This document shows positions 7,660 through 16,163 of a DNA stretch of 64,000 bases, piece by piece. Within the stretch, counting starts at the first letter, position 1; each line of letters begins with the position of its first letter. The notes under the pieces are model-generated. The model had not been told where the DNA came from, searched no databases, and saw only the letters and a program-made list of their open reading frames with translations. Where the stretch lies: positions 868,001 to 932,000 of the forward strand of contig NZ_JAEULY010000004.1 in the NCBI RefSeq assembly GCF_016793595.1, written 5' to 3'. A program made the translations under genes and the position numbers. Source of the stretch: Phreatobacter sp. GTDB lineage: Bacteria; Pseudomonadota; Alphaproteobacteria; Rhizobiales; Phreatobacteraceae.

Positions 7660-9438
7660 GTGCCGACCTTGGCCGAACCCACAATCCCTCCCGTGCTCGC
7701 GGCGGCGCTCGCCGCCCGCAACTATGTCGAACTGACGCCGGTGCAGCGCGCCGTGCTGGACGCCGATGCCGGCGACCGCGACCTCCTGGTCTCCGCCCAG
7801 ACCGGTTCGGGCAAGACCGTCGCCTACGGCCTCGGCCTCGGCGCGACGCTGCTGGACGAGGATGGAGGGCTCGGAGAAGCCGCCGATCCGCTGGCGATCA
7901 TCGTGGCGCCGACGCGCGAACTCGCCCTGCAGGTTCAGCGCGAGCTCGCCTGGCTTTATGCCGAAGCCGGCGCGCGCATCGTCGCCTGCGTCGGCGGCAT
8001 GGACCCCCGGCGCGAGAAGCGCATGCTGGAGGAAGGCGCGCATATCGTCGTCGGCACGCCGGGCCGCCTGCGCGACCATATCGAGCGCAACGTCCTCAAT
8101 CCCTTCGACGCGAAGGCGGTGGTGCTGGACGAGGCCGACGAGATGCTCGATCTCGGCTTCCGCGACGATTTGGAATTCATCCTGAACGCCACGCCGGAGA
8201 CGCGGCGCACGCTGCTGTTCTCGGCAACCCTGCCGGCGGGCATCGCCACGCTCGCCAAGCGCTACCAGCATGACGCGCTCAGGATCGCGGTCACCGGCGG
8301 CCGCGAAGGTCATGCCGATATCGAATATCGCGCCATCCGCTGCTTCCCGAACGAGGTCGAGCACGCCGTCGTCAACGTACTCCGGCTGATCGACGCGCCG
8401 GGCGCGATCATCTTCGCCAACACGCGCAATTCCGTGCGCCACCTGCAGGCGACGCTGGTCGAGCGCGGTTTTTCCGCCGTGTTCCTGTCGGGCGAACTCG
8501 GCCAGCACGAGCGCAATCTCGCGCTGCAATCGCTGCGCGACGGCCGCGCCCGCATCTGCGTCGCGACCGATGTCGCCGCGCGCGGCATCGACCTGCCGAA
8601 CCTCGGCCTCGTCATCCATGCGGAACTGCCCCACGACGCCGAGGTGATGCAGCACCGCAGCGGCCGCACCGGCCGCGCCGGCCGCAAGGGCGTCAGCGTC
8701 CTGATCGTGCCGACCTCGCGCCGCCGCCGCGCCGAGAGCCTGCTCGCGGAAGCCCGTATCGTCGCCGAATGGTCGGCGCCGCCGACTGCGGAAGAAATCC
8801 GCGCGCTGGACCGCGAGCGTGTCCTCGCCGATCCGCTGCTGACGGAGGCGCCGTCCGACGACGACCGCGTGCTCGCCGAAACGCTGATCCAGCGCAAATC
8901 GCCCGAGGACATCGCCTTCGCGCTGGCGCGCGTGCTGCGCTCGCGCCTGCCCGAGCCGGAGGAGGTCTCCGATCCCGGCATCCGCCCGGCCGGCAAGGAG
9001 CGCGGCCCCCGCGCCGACCGCGACATGCAGATTGCCGGCGACATGGCCTGGTTCCGGCTCGACGTCGGGCGGCAGAACCGCGCGGACCCGAAATGGATCC
9101 TGCCCATGCTCTGCCGGCGCGGCGGGATCACCCGCCAGGACATCGGCCAGATCCGCATTCAGGATACCGTCACCGAGGTTCAGATCGCAGCCAACAAGGC
9201 GGTGGACTTCCTCGTCAACGCCCGCAAGGGCAATGCCGACGATGTCTTCATCGCCGCCGCCGACGAGCGGCCGGAGCCGCGCGGGCCGCACAAGTCGCGC
9301 AAGCCCCGGAGCGACGGCCCTGCCCGCCCGCCGCGCGACGACGACTTCAGGCGTGGCCCGAAAGGCCCCCCGCGCGGCAAGGCCGAGCGCGGCGGCTTCA
9401 AGCACAAGCGCAAGCCCGGCAAGGGGCCACCCCGCTAA
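7660..9438 (+). CDS. DEAD-box ATP-dependent RNA helicase with DbpA-type RNA-binding domain
   Basis: This 592-residue RNA helicase probably acts in ribosome assembly or RNA decay. The N-terminal RecA domain has motif I AQTGSGKT (46-53), PTRELA, the DEAD box in VVLDEADEML and SAT in LFSATLP. The second domain has ATDVAARGID and HRSGRTGRAGR. A DbpA/CsdA-like RNA-binding domain (AWFRLDVGRQ to VDFLVNA) follows at about 460-525, then a Lys/Arg/Pro-rich tail. The start is GTG at 7660 (preceded by GTCAGGAT). It ends 6 bases from the convergent DUF3750 gene. Confidence 0.9.
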   Translation: MPTLAEPTIPPVLAAALAARNYVELTPVQRAVLDADAGDRDLLVSAQTGSGKTVAYGLGLGATLLDEDGGLGEAADPLAIIVAPTRELALQVQRELAWLYAEAGARIVACVGGMDPRREKRMLEEGAHIVVGTPGRLRDHIERNVLNPFDAKAVVLDEADEMLDLGFRDDLEFILNATPETRRTLLFSATLPAGIATLAKRYQHDALRIAVTGGREGHADIEYRAIRCFPNEVEHAVVNVLRLIDAPGAIIFANTRNSVRHLQATLVERGFSAVFLSGELGQHERNLALQSLRDGRARICVATDVAARGIDLPNLGLVIHAELPHDAEVMQHRSGRTGRAGRKGVSVLIVPTSRRRRAESLLAEARIVAEWSAPPTAEEIRALDRERVLADPLLTEAPSDDDRVLAETLIQRKSPEDIAFALARVLRSRLPEPEEVSDPGIRPAGKERGPRADRDMQIAGDMAWFRLDVGRQNRADPKWILPMLCRRGGITRQDIGQIRIQDTVTEVQIAANKAVDFLVNARKGNADDVFIAAADERPEPRGPHKSRKPRSDGPARPPRDDDFRRGPKGPPRGKAERGGFKHKRKPGKGPPR

Positions 9439-9444
9439 CCTGGG

Positions 9445-10233
9445 TCAGTCGGCCACGCCGAGCCGGCCGATCGCCGGCAGATTGATCGCGGGCCGCCGGA
9501 TGTCGATGCCGAGGATCGCGCCGAACAGGTTGATCTCGACGCCCTCGTGCCAGCCGACCGTCAGGCCGGCATAGCCGCCGAGCGTCGCCTGGAAGCCGAG
9601 CCCGCCGATGGCCGGGCGCAGCCAGCGGCCGTCATGCGGATAGTCCTTGCCGATGGCGGTCGCCGGCAGGTGCGCCTGCAATTCCGGCGCGGCAGCCAGC
9701 ACCGCCGCGACGAAGGTGTTGGAGTTCGGCCCCGGCCATGCCCGGTAATCGCCGACATTGCGCCAGGCATAGGCGGCAACCGCTTCCCTGATGCGCGGAA
9801 TGGCCCCGGCCGCCGCCTCGCCCGTCACCGACAGCACGACCTCCGGCACCTCGCCGAACCAGCGGGCGTCGGCGGCGAAGCCGTTGACGCGGATCGGCTG
9901 GCCCCAGGCGGTGTAGTCGAACCGGTCGTAGCGGGCGGCTCCCGCCTCCTTCACCACGATCCATGTGTGGGTGGCGAAGATGCCGCGCCAGCGCACCGTG
10001 CGCGCCGCGAAGACGTGGACGGAGGCTCCCCGGTGCGGTTCAGGCGGCGGCAGAAGGCCGGCGCTGGCCCGTCCCGAGGCCGACCAGTCGGGGGCACGGC
10101 CCTCGATCCAGTAGGCCGCCGAGGCGATGGCGATCGGCAGGACGAACAGGGCGGCGAAGACGAACGCCAGCCGGCGCGGCCAGCGCCCGGCGGGGCGCGC
10201 CAGACGCGGCTCAGAACTCGACGTCGAGCTCAT
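9445..10233 (-). CDS. DUF3750 family membrane-anchored protein
   Basis: This 262-residue protein resembles the alphaproteobacterial DUF3750 family, which has no known function. One membrane segment lies at about residues 25-44 after a short basic N-terminus, so the body is probably periplasmic. Recognisable stretches are VRWRGIFATHTWIVVKEAG and WPGPNSNTFV, with several tryptophans. The gene overlaps the end of the glutathione transferase gene by 23 bases on the same strand and is probably co-transcribed with it. No catalytic motif is evident to me. Confidence 0.75.
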   Translation of the reverse strand: MSSTSSSEPRLARPAGRWPRRLAFVFAALFVLPIAIASAAYWIEGRAPDWSASGRASAGLLPPPEPHRGASVHVFAARTVRWRGIFATHTWIVVKEAGAARYDRFDYTAWGQPIRVNGFAADARWFGEVPEVVLSVTGEAAAGAIPRIREAVAAYAWRNVGDYRAWPGPNSNTFVAAVLAAAPELQAHLPATAIGKDYPHDGRWLRPAIGGLGFQATLGGYAGLTVGWHEGVEINLFGAILGIDIRRPAINLPAIGRLGVAD

Positions 10234-10867
10234 CGATCTCTTCGGGCTCGTGCTTCGCCGCGCCGATCCATTCCTTCATCGGCGCCCAGTCCATGATCGT
10301 GCGGCAGTAGCTGGCGGCCGCCGCATCGATCGGCACGTCGTAGGTGTAGAAGCGCATGCAGACCGGCGCATACATGGCGTCGGCCACCGTCGGCGTCGCG
10401 CCGAACAGGAACGGCCCGCCATAGGTCTTCAGGCATTCGCTCCAGATGGCCAGAATGCGCTCGATGTCCGGCTGCGCGCCGGCCCAGACCTTGAAGCCCT
10501 GATAGCGGGCCTTCAGGTTCATCGGCAGGGCCGAGCGCAGATTGTGGAAGCCCGAATGCATCTCGCCGGAGACCGAGCGGCAATGCGCGCGCACGGCGCG
10601 GTCCTCGGGAAACAGGCCGGCTTTCGGGAATTTCTCGTTGAGATATTCCGCCAGCGCCCAGGTATCCCAGATCTTCGCGCCCTCGTCGGTGAGCGCCGGC
10701 ACGAGGAAGGACGGCGAGAGCAGCAGCAGTTCGGCGCGCTGGCCGGGATCGTCGAGGGAGACCGGCACTTCGTCGAAGGCGATGCCGCTCATCTTGCACA
10801 AGAGCCAGCCGCGCAGGGACCAGGACGAGTAGTTCTTGCTCGACAGGGTGAGCGTTGCCTTGGCCAT
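10211..10867 (-). CDS. Glutathione S-transferase family protein
   Basis: This 218-residue cytosolic GST has a thioredoxin-like N-terminal domain (TLSSKNYSSWSLRGWLLCKM; the serines near SSWS suggest a Ser-type active site) and an all-helical C-terminal domain. The cis-Pro glutathione-binding signature appears as SFLVPALTDEG, followed by TWALAEYLNEKFP. Members conjugate or isomerise electrophiles using glutathione. Start ATG 10867 is preceded by GGGAGGTCGCTC. Its substrate is not predictable; it pairs with a DUF3750 gene downstream. Confidence 0.88.
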   Translation of the reverse strand: MAKATLTLSSKNYSSWSLRGWLLCKMSGIAFDEVPVSLDDPGQRAELLLLSPSFLVPALTDEGAKIWDTWALAEYLNEKFPKAGLFPEDRAVRAHCRSVSGEMHSGFHNLRSALPMNLKARYQGFKVWAGAQPDIERILAIWSECLKTYGGPFLFGATPTVADAMYAPVCMRFYTYDVPIDAAAASYCRTIMDWAPMKEWIGAAKHEPEEIDELDVEF

Positions 10868-10999
10868 GAGCGACCTCCCGGGAGAGTAAACCGCATCGAT
10901 GCGGCAACTCTGTGGAAAGAATACTCTCGCAGCGCAGCAAAAAGTGCACTAGCTTTTTTTGATCGATGCCAATGTGGCGTCCTGCAAACCGGCTGGCCC

Positions 11000-12214
11000 A
11001 TGATCTACGGCGCATTCGACATGCAGATGCGGCTGTTCGAGCCATTCCGCGATGCAGCACGCATGGCGATGGCGGCCTATGGCCCTGCCCTCTCGGCTTC
11101 CGGCGGGCGGCTCGGCCGCGAGACGCTCGCGACCTGGGAGCTGATTTCGCGCATGGGCTTCACCCATACGCGCCCCGCCTATGGCATCGACAGCGTCGTT
11201 GTCGGCAACCGCGAGGTGGCCGTCACCGAGGTTCCGGTTCACTCGACCGCCTTCGGCACGCTGCTCAACTTCAGGAAGGACATCGCGGTCACGCAGCCGC
11301 GCGTTCTGCTGGTGGCGCCGCTCTCCGGCCACTTCGCCACGCTCCTGCGCAACACGGTCCGCACGCTGCTGCAGGACCACGACGTCTACATCACCGACTG
11401 GCACAATGCCCGCGACATCCCGTGGACGGCCGGGCGCTTCGGCTTCGACGAATATGTCGAGCACCTCATCGACTTCCTCCATGTGCTCGGCCCCGGCGCG
11501 CATGTCGTCGCCGTCTGCCAGCCCTGCGTCCAGGCGCTGGTCGCCGCTTCCGTCATGGCGCAGGCCGGCGACGAGCATGCGCCGCGCAGCCTCACCCTGA
11601 TGGCCGGGCCGGTGGATGTCCGGATCAACCCGACCAAGGTCAACGAACTCGCCTTCAATCATTCCTACGAGTGGTTCGAGACCAACCTGATCTCCACCGT
11701 GCCGCTGCCCAATGCCGGCGCGGGCCGGCGCGTCTATCCCGGCTTCCTTCAGCTCATCGCCTTCATGTCGATGAACCAGCAGCGCCATGTGAAGGCCCAT
11801 CTCGACCTGCACGGCCATATCGCCCGCGGCGAGACCGAGAAGGCGGAAGCGATCAAGACCTTCTACGACGAGTATTTCGCGGTGCTCGACCTGACCGCCG
11901 AGTTCTATCTGGAGACCATCGACAAGGTGTTCCAGCGCGCCCTGCTGGCCAAGGGCGAACTGGCCTACAAGGGCCGCCCGGTCGACCCCTCCGCCATCAC
12001 CCGCACGTCGCTGCTGACCGTCGAGGGCGAGCGCGACGACATCTGCTCGCTCGGCCAGACGGTCGTCGCCCACGACCTCGCCTCGCGACTGAAGCCGTTC
12101 CGCAAGCGCCACCACATGCAGGCCGGCGTCGGTCACTACGGCGTGTTCTCCGGCAAGAAGTGGGAGGGCCAGGTCTATCCCATCGTCAGGAACGTGATCC
12201 TCGCCAGCGAATAG
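11000..12214 (+). CDS. phaZ: Intracellular polyhydroxyalkanoate depolymerase PhaZ
   Basis: This 404-residue alpha/beta-hydrolase belongs to the intracellular PHB depolymerase family that mobilises carbon-storage granules. The N-terminus (MIYGAFDMQMRLFEPFRDAA) and the central PLSGHFATLLRNTVRTLL and YITDWHNARDIP match PhaZ. The nucleophile region contains cysteines rather than a GxSxG box: AVCQPCVQAL, Cys173 and Cys176, as in Ralstonia-type PhaZ with a catalytic cysteine. The frame is open upstream, but similarity begins at the ATG at 11000. It sits alone, without phaC or phasin genes, divergent from the GST gene. Confidence 0.92.
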   Translation: MIYGAFDMQMRLFEPFRDAARMAMAAYGPALSASGGRLGRETLATWELISRMGFTHTRPAYGIDSVVVGNREVAVTEVPVHSTAFGTLLNFRKDIAVTQPRVLLVAPLSGHFATLLRNTVRTLLQDHDVYITDWHNARDIPWTAGRFGFDEYVEHLIDFLHVLGPGAHVVAVCQPCVQALVAASVMAQAGDEHAPRSLTLMAGPVDVRINPTKVNELAFNHSYEWFETNLISTVPLPNAGAGRRVYPGFLQLIAFMSMNQQRHVKAHLDLHGHIARGETEKAEAIKTFYDEYFAVLDLTAEFYLETIDKVFQRALLAKGELAYKGRPVDPSAITRTSLLTVEGERDDICSLGQTVVAHDLASRLKPFRKRHHMQAGVGHYGVFSGKKWEGQVYPIVRNVILASE

Positions 12215-12280
12215 CGCGCTGGTCCCGGCAGCAGCGGGCAGCTAAGGATCGGTCCCGCCTCCGATCCGCCGGACCCGCCC

Positions 12281-12952
12281 ATGACCATCGGTTTTGCCGT
12301 CCATCCCAAGCCCCACGCCAACGATCCGGCCCTGCTGGACGCGGCCCGTGGCATTCCCACCCCACTGCTCAGCGACAACATGGCCCGCGTCTATGGCGCG
12401 GGCGCGGCCCTCCGCCCGATGCATGACGGCACGCCGCTCCTCGGCTTCGCGGTGACGGTGAAGACGCGGCCCGGCGACAATCTGATGGTCCACAAGGCCA
12501 TCGACCTGTCGGGGCCGGGCGACGTCATCGTGGTCGATGCGGGCGGCGACCTGTCCAACGCGATCATCGGCGAGATCATGCTGACGCTGGCGCTGACGAA
12601 CGGCATTGCCGGCTTCGTCATCGACGGAGCGATCCGGGATTCCGACGCCATCGCGCGGTCGTCCCTGCCGGTCTTCGCGCGCGGGGCGAACCATCGCGGC
12701 CCCTACAAGGACGGCCCCGGCGAGATCAACGTGGCGGCCGTGATCGGCGGCCAGACGGTGATGCCCGGCGACGTCATCGTCGGCGATGCCGATGGCGTCC
12801 TCGCCCTGCCGCGCGGGGACGTCGGCGCGATCTGCCGCCTGGCGCGCGAGCAGATGGCCCGCGAGGATGCGACCATGCGGCAGATCGCCGATGGCACCAT
12901 CGACCGGTCGTGGGTGGATCAAACGCTGCGCGCGAAGGGCGTCGCGGTCTGA
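12281..12952 (+). CDS. RraA-like protein / 4-hydroxy-4-methyl-2-oxoglutarate aldolase family
   Basis: This 223-residue protein has the RraA/MenG-like fold used either by class II pyruvate aldolases (4-carboxy-4-hydroxy-2-oxoadipate aldolase) or by the RNase E inhibitor RraA. Diagnostic stretches are RPGDNLMVHKAIDLSGPGDVIV and the metal/substrate-binding FVIDGAIRDSDAI. The length and the full DGAIRD motif favour an aldolase-type enzyme over the shorter regulatory RraA (about 160 residues). It follows phaZ by 66 bases and is convergent with the decarboxylase gene. Confidence 0.8.
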   Translation: MTIGFAVHPKPHANDPALLDAARGIPTPLLSDNMARVYGAGAALRPMHDGTPLLGFAVTVKTRPGDNLMVHKAIDLSGPGDVIVVDAGGDLSNAIIGEIMLTLALTNGIAGFVIDGAIRDSDAIARSSLPVFARGANHRGPYKDGPGEINVAAVIGGQTVMPGDVIVGDADGVLALPRGDVGAICRLAREQMAREDATMRQIADGTIDRSWVDQTLRAKGVAV

Positions 12953-12954
12953 GG

Positions 12955-13018
12955 GCTTTCAGGGATGACTTCGACCCGGCGCCTCATTCAGGCGCAGCAA
13001 TCGAACATGCCTGAAAGC
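12955..13018. terminator. Nested inverted repeat between convergent genes (possible bidirectional terminator)
   Basis: The outer arms GCTTTCAGG (12955-12963) and CCTGAAAGC (13010-13018) are perfect 9-bp complements. Inside is the hairpin GCGCCT (12979-12984) / AGGCGC (12990-12995) with a 5-base loop. It lies between the ends of the RraA-like gene and the decarboxylase gene. There is no strong T-run, so Rho-independent activity is uncertain. Confidence 0.4.
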
Positions 13019-13064
13019 TACCGGACCAGCGTTACGCTGTCAAGGATAAAATTCCCAAACTGTC

Positions 13065-14342
13065 TCAACCAATGCGGCGCGCGATACCGCCGTCAACCAG
13101 CACTTCCGCCGGCCGGTCGTGGCTGAGAAAGCCGGTCGGGCTCGCGGAGACGCCATAGGCTCCCGACTGGAGGATCGCGACGAGATCGCCGGCCACAAGG
13201 GCCGGCAGGCTCGCTTTTCGGGCCAGCGTGTCGAGCGGCGTGCAGAGCGGGCCGACGACCGAGGCAAGCTGCCTCCCGGCGGCTCCCATCCTGTTCGCGG
13301 GGACGAGGGGGTAGTCCCGCTTGACGATCATGCCGAGATTGCCGGAGGCGGCGAGGTGGTGATGCATGCCGCCATCGACCACAAGGAAGCGCTGGCCGCG
13401 CGAAACTTTCGCGGCGATGACCGAGGACAGGTAGATACCCGACGGGCCGACGAGATAGCGCCCCGGTTCGACGACCACTGCGGCGTCGCGGAGGAACGGG
13501 TCGGCGGCCTTGGCCGCGATCAGCGCCGGTACCGCCGCCTTGAGAGCGGCAAGGTCCAGCGCGCCGTCGCCCTGGAAATAGGGAATGCCGAGCCCGCCGC
13601 CGAGATCGACCGTATGAAGCGGCCGTCCGAGCCGGCGCGCGATCCGGCCGGCGACATCGAGCCCGTGCCGCCACTGGGCCGCCAGCACATCGGCATCCAG
13701 GATCTGCGTTCCCGCGAAGAGATGAACGCCGGTCAGGTCGAGGCGGGATGAGGCCGCGAGGCGGTCGACGACGGCGTCGGCCTCCTCCTCGTCGAAGCCG
13801 AAGGGCGCGGGCTTGCCGCCCATCCGCATCGCGCCGCCCTGCACTTCCGCCACCGGATTGACGCGGATGGCGACCGCGACATGCCGGCCAGCCGCTTCGG
13901 CGACGGCCTCCAGCACGGCGATCTCCTCGAAGGATTCGAGGTGGATCTCGCCGATGCCGTCGCGGACGACTTCCTCAAGCTCGTGGCGGCGCTTGCCGGG
14001 GCCGGCGAAGAGGATGTCCCTCGGATCGGCGCCGGCCTGCCGGGCTGCCCGATATTCGCCGAGCGAGGCGATCTCGACGCCCGCGCCTTCCGCGAGCAGC
14101 AGCCGGACGATCTCGACGTTCGGATTGGCCTTGATCGAATAGTGGATGCGCGCAAAGCCTGACAGCGCATCGGCAAGGCCGCGATAGGCGCGGCGGATCA
14201 GGCCGGCATCGTAGGCATAGAGCGGCGTGCCGAAATCGCGGGCGAGCTGACTGGCCGTCACGCCGCCGACCATGAGATCGTCGCCCTCGCGGCCGAACTG
14301 CGTGGCGAGGATTCCGTCGATCAGGGAAGTCTCAGCGGCCAT
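13065..14342 (-). CDS. Fold-type III PLP-dependent decarboxylase (DAP-decarboxylase-like, carrier-protein cassette type)
   Basis: This 425-residue enzyme is related to LysA and alanine racemase. The PLP-binding lysine is in HYSIKANPN (Lys71); the glycine-rich phosphate loop is VDLGGGLGIPYFQG; VVEPGRYLVGPSG and the active-site Cys367 (GPLCTPLD) and Tyr396 (SGAYG) follow. GPLCTPLD replaces the lysine-decarboxylase-type CESGD, as in decarboxylases next to an acyl ligase and ACP (BtrK-like and exosortase-A-associated types). It overlaps the ligase gene by 11 bases. It probably decarboxylates an amino acid carried on the ACP rather than free diaminopimelate; this is inference. Confidence 0.85.
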   Translation of the reverse strand: MAAETSLIDGILATQFGREGDDLMVGGVTASQLARDFGTPLYAYDAGLIRRAYRGLADALSGFARIHYSIKANPNVEIVRLLLAEGAGVEIASLGEYRAARQAGADPRDILFAGPGKRRHELEEVVRDGIGEIHLESFEEIAVLEAVAEAAGRHVAVAIRVNPVAEVQGGAMRMGGKPAPFGFDEEEADAVVDRLAASSRLDLTGVHLFAGTQILDADVLAAQWRHGLDVAGRIARRLGRPLHTVDLGGGLGIPYFQGDGALDLAALKAAVPALIAAKAADPFLRDAAVVVEPGRYLVGPSGIYLSSVIAAKVSRGQRFLVVDGGMHHHLAASGNLGMIVKRDYPLVPANRMGAAGRQLASVVGPLCTPLDTLARKASLPALVAGDLVAILQSGAYGVSASPTGFLSHDRPAEVLVDGGIARRIG

Positions 14343-15867
14343 TGTCGGCCCGCTCGCGAACGAGACCGATATAATCGACCTTGCCGTTGGGAGTGACCGG
14401 CATGCGCTCGATCAGTTCGATGGCGCGCGGCACCATGTAGGGCGGCAGCCGCTCGGCGACGGTCTGCAACACAGCGACAGCATCGACAGGCGCATTGGCG
14501 ACGCCCACCGCATGGACCTTCTGGCCTGCGAAGGCGTCGGGCAGTCCGATCACCGCCACCTGCGCGAAGCCGCCGACCGCCATCAGGCATTCCTCGACCT
14601 CGGTCGGGCTGATGCGGTGGCCGGACGACTTGATCATCGCGTCGTTGCGGGCGACGAAATAGAGGAAGCCGTCCTCGTCCATGGTCACGAGATCGCCGGA
14701 ATAGCAGACCGTTTCGCCGCCTTGCGTTGCCGGGATGAAGGGGTGCGGCCGCAGCACCTCGGCGGTGGCGTCCGGCCGGTTCCAGTAGCCGAGCGAGACG
14801 GTCGGCCCGCGATGGACGAGAATGCCCGGCTCGTGCGGCGCGGCGCGGCAGCCGTCAGGCGTCACGACAAGCATCTCGCATTCGGGAATGGCCTTGCCGA
14901 TCGAGGTCGGTCGGCGGTCGATCTCCTCTGGCGGCAGGAAGGTCGAGCGGAACGCCTCGGTCAGGCCGTACATCAGGAAGATGCGCGTTGCCGGCAACTT
15001 CTCGCGCAGGCGCTTCACCGTCTCGGACGGCACCGCGCCGCCGGAATTGGTGATGTAGCGCAGGGTCGACAGGTCGGTCTTCGACAGCGAGGGCGTCGCG
15101 CGCGTGAGGATCGCCCAGATGGTCGGGACGCCCGCAATGCCGGTGATGCCCTCGCGCGCGATGGCGCGCGCGATCTCGTCGCCGAACTGGAATGTCAGCA
15201 AAACGATGCGCGCCTGCTGCTCAACGGCAGTCAGAAGCTGGTTGAGGCCGTAGTCGAAACTGAACGGCAGGAGCGAGAGGATGCGGTCCTCGGCGGTGAT
15301 GCCGAGATAGGTGCGCACGATGCGCGTGCCGGCGATCAGGTTGCGATGGCTGAGCATCACGCCCTTGGGCCGGCCGGTGGAACCGGAGGTGTAGAGGATG
15401 GCGGCGAGGTCCTCGCCGATGGCACTGGAAGCGGGAACAGGCCCGTCGACCGGCATTGTCCATTCCGGCCCGTCCATGGTCACGACCGCGAGGCCCGCGA
15501 GATCGGCCAGAGCGTCGCCGAGCCCCTCGGCCATGGCGGCATTGGTGAGCAGCAGGTGCGCGCCGCAATCCTCGACGATATGGCGCACCTGCTGCGGCTT
15601 GAGGAGCGCATTGACCGGCACGAAGACCGCGCCCGCCGCGCTCGCCGCGAAGATCGCGACACATTCCTCGATACTCTTCGGCAGGAAGATGGCGACACGG
15701 TCGCCGCGCCCGATGCCGCGAGCGCGGATCCGCGCCGCCCCGTGCCGCATCGCCTCCGCTAGGCCGGCATAGGTCAGCGACCGCTCCCGGTCGACCACGG
15801 CGATCCGCCCGCCGGCCGAGGCCGCGCGTTCGACGAGGTGATGAACGAGGTAGGGCTCGCCGGTCAC
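14332..15867 (-). CDS. AMP-forming acyl/aminoacyl-CoA (or ACP) ligase
   Basis: This 511-residue ANL-superfamily adenylating enzyme has the core motif A3 YTSGSTGRPKGV, A5 MYGLTE, A7 YSGDLV, A8 with KSSGHRISPTEVEE, and the C-terminal A10 lysine in TPNGKVDY. It would activate a carboxylic or amino acid as adenylate and load it onto CoA or the adjacent ACP. It is translationally coupled to the ACP gene (ATGA overlap at 15864-15867) and to the decarboxylase gene. This looks like the ligase type seen in exosortase-A loci, although no exosortase is present here. The substrate is unknown. Confidence 0.88.
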   Translation of the reverse strand: MTGEPYLVHHLVERAASAGGRIAVVDRERSLTYAGLAEAMRHGAARIRARGIGRGDRVAIFLPKSIEECVAIFAASAAGAVFVPVNALLKPQQVRHIVEDCGAHLLLTNAAMAEGLGDALADLAGLAVVTMDGPEWTMPVDGPVPASSAIGEDLAAILYTSGSTGRPKGVMLSHRNLIAGTRIVRTYLGITAEDRILSLLPFSFDYGLNQLLTAVEQQARIVLLTFQFGDEIARAIAREGITGIAGVPTIWAILTRATPSLSKTDLSTLRYITNSGGAVPSETVKRLREKLPATRIFLMYGLTEAFRSTFLPPEEIDRRPTSIGKAIPECEMLVVTPDGCRAAPHEPGILVHRGPTVSLGYWNRPDATAEVLRPHPFIPATQGGETVCYSGDLVTMDEDGFLYFVARNDAMIKSSGHRISPTEVEECLMAVGGFAQVAVIGLPDAFAGQKVHAVGVANAPVDAVAVLQTVAERLPPYMVPRAIELIERMPVTPNGKVDYIGLVRERADNGR

Positions 15868-16124
15868 GCGCGGGCACGCTCCACGAAGCGTGCGAGATGC
15901 CCGATCGTGTCGAAATTGGCGGGATCGAAATCGTCGTCGGTAAGCTCGATGCCGAAGCGGTCGGCGAGGAAAGTCATCAGTTCGAGAATCCCGAGGGAGT
16001 CGATGGCGCCGGAGCCGAGCAGCGGCGTCTCGGCGGTCAGCTCACGGTTCGTCAGCGCGGGAAAGCGTTCCCGCAGAAAGCCGGCAATCGCCCCTGTCGT
16101 CGTCTCCGCCTCGCTGGCCAACAT
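15864..16124 (-). CDS. Acyl carrier protein
   Basis: This 86-residue acidic carrier protein carries the phosphopantetheine attachment motif GAIDSLGILELM, with Ser43 as the modified residue. It is not the primary fatty-acid AcpP: it has a different motif context (IDSLGIL rather than DSLDTVEL) and lies with a ligase and a PLP decarboxylase. It is presumed to tether the intermediate of the four-gene pathway. The stop overlaps the ligase start (ATGA). Confidence 0.92.
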   Translation of the reverse strand: MLASEAETTTGAIAGFLRERFPALTNRELTAETPLLGSGAIDSLGILELMTFLADRFGIELTDDDFDPANFDTIGHLARFVERARA

Positions 16125-16163
16125 GCGCCCCCCTTCGGTCGTCCTCGATCCTTCGGACCATTG

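Noticed and set aside
7516..9405. 629-codon minus-strand frame opposite the DEAD-box helicase
   Set aside because: Antisense to an intact helicase, low-complexity Arg/Ala/Asp composition, no ribosome-binding site.
10868..10999. PhaR-type operator upstream of phaZ
   Set aside because: The TGC-rich stretch near 10935-10965 does not match CTGCN3-4GCAG closely enough, and no phaR gene is seen.
12246..12267. GGATCGG/CCGATCC hairpin between phaZ and the RraA-like gene
   Set aside because: 7-bp stem only, no U-run, and immediately before the next start; not convincing as a terminator.
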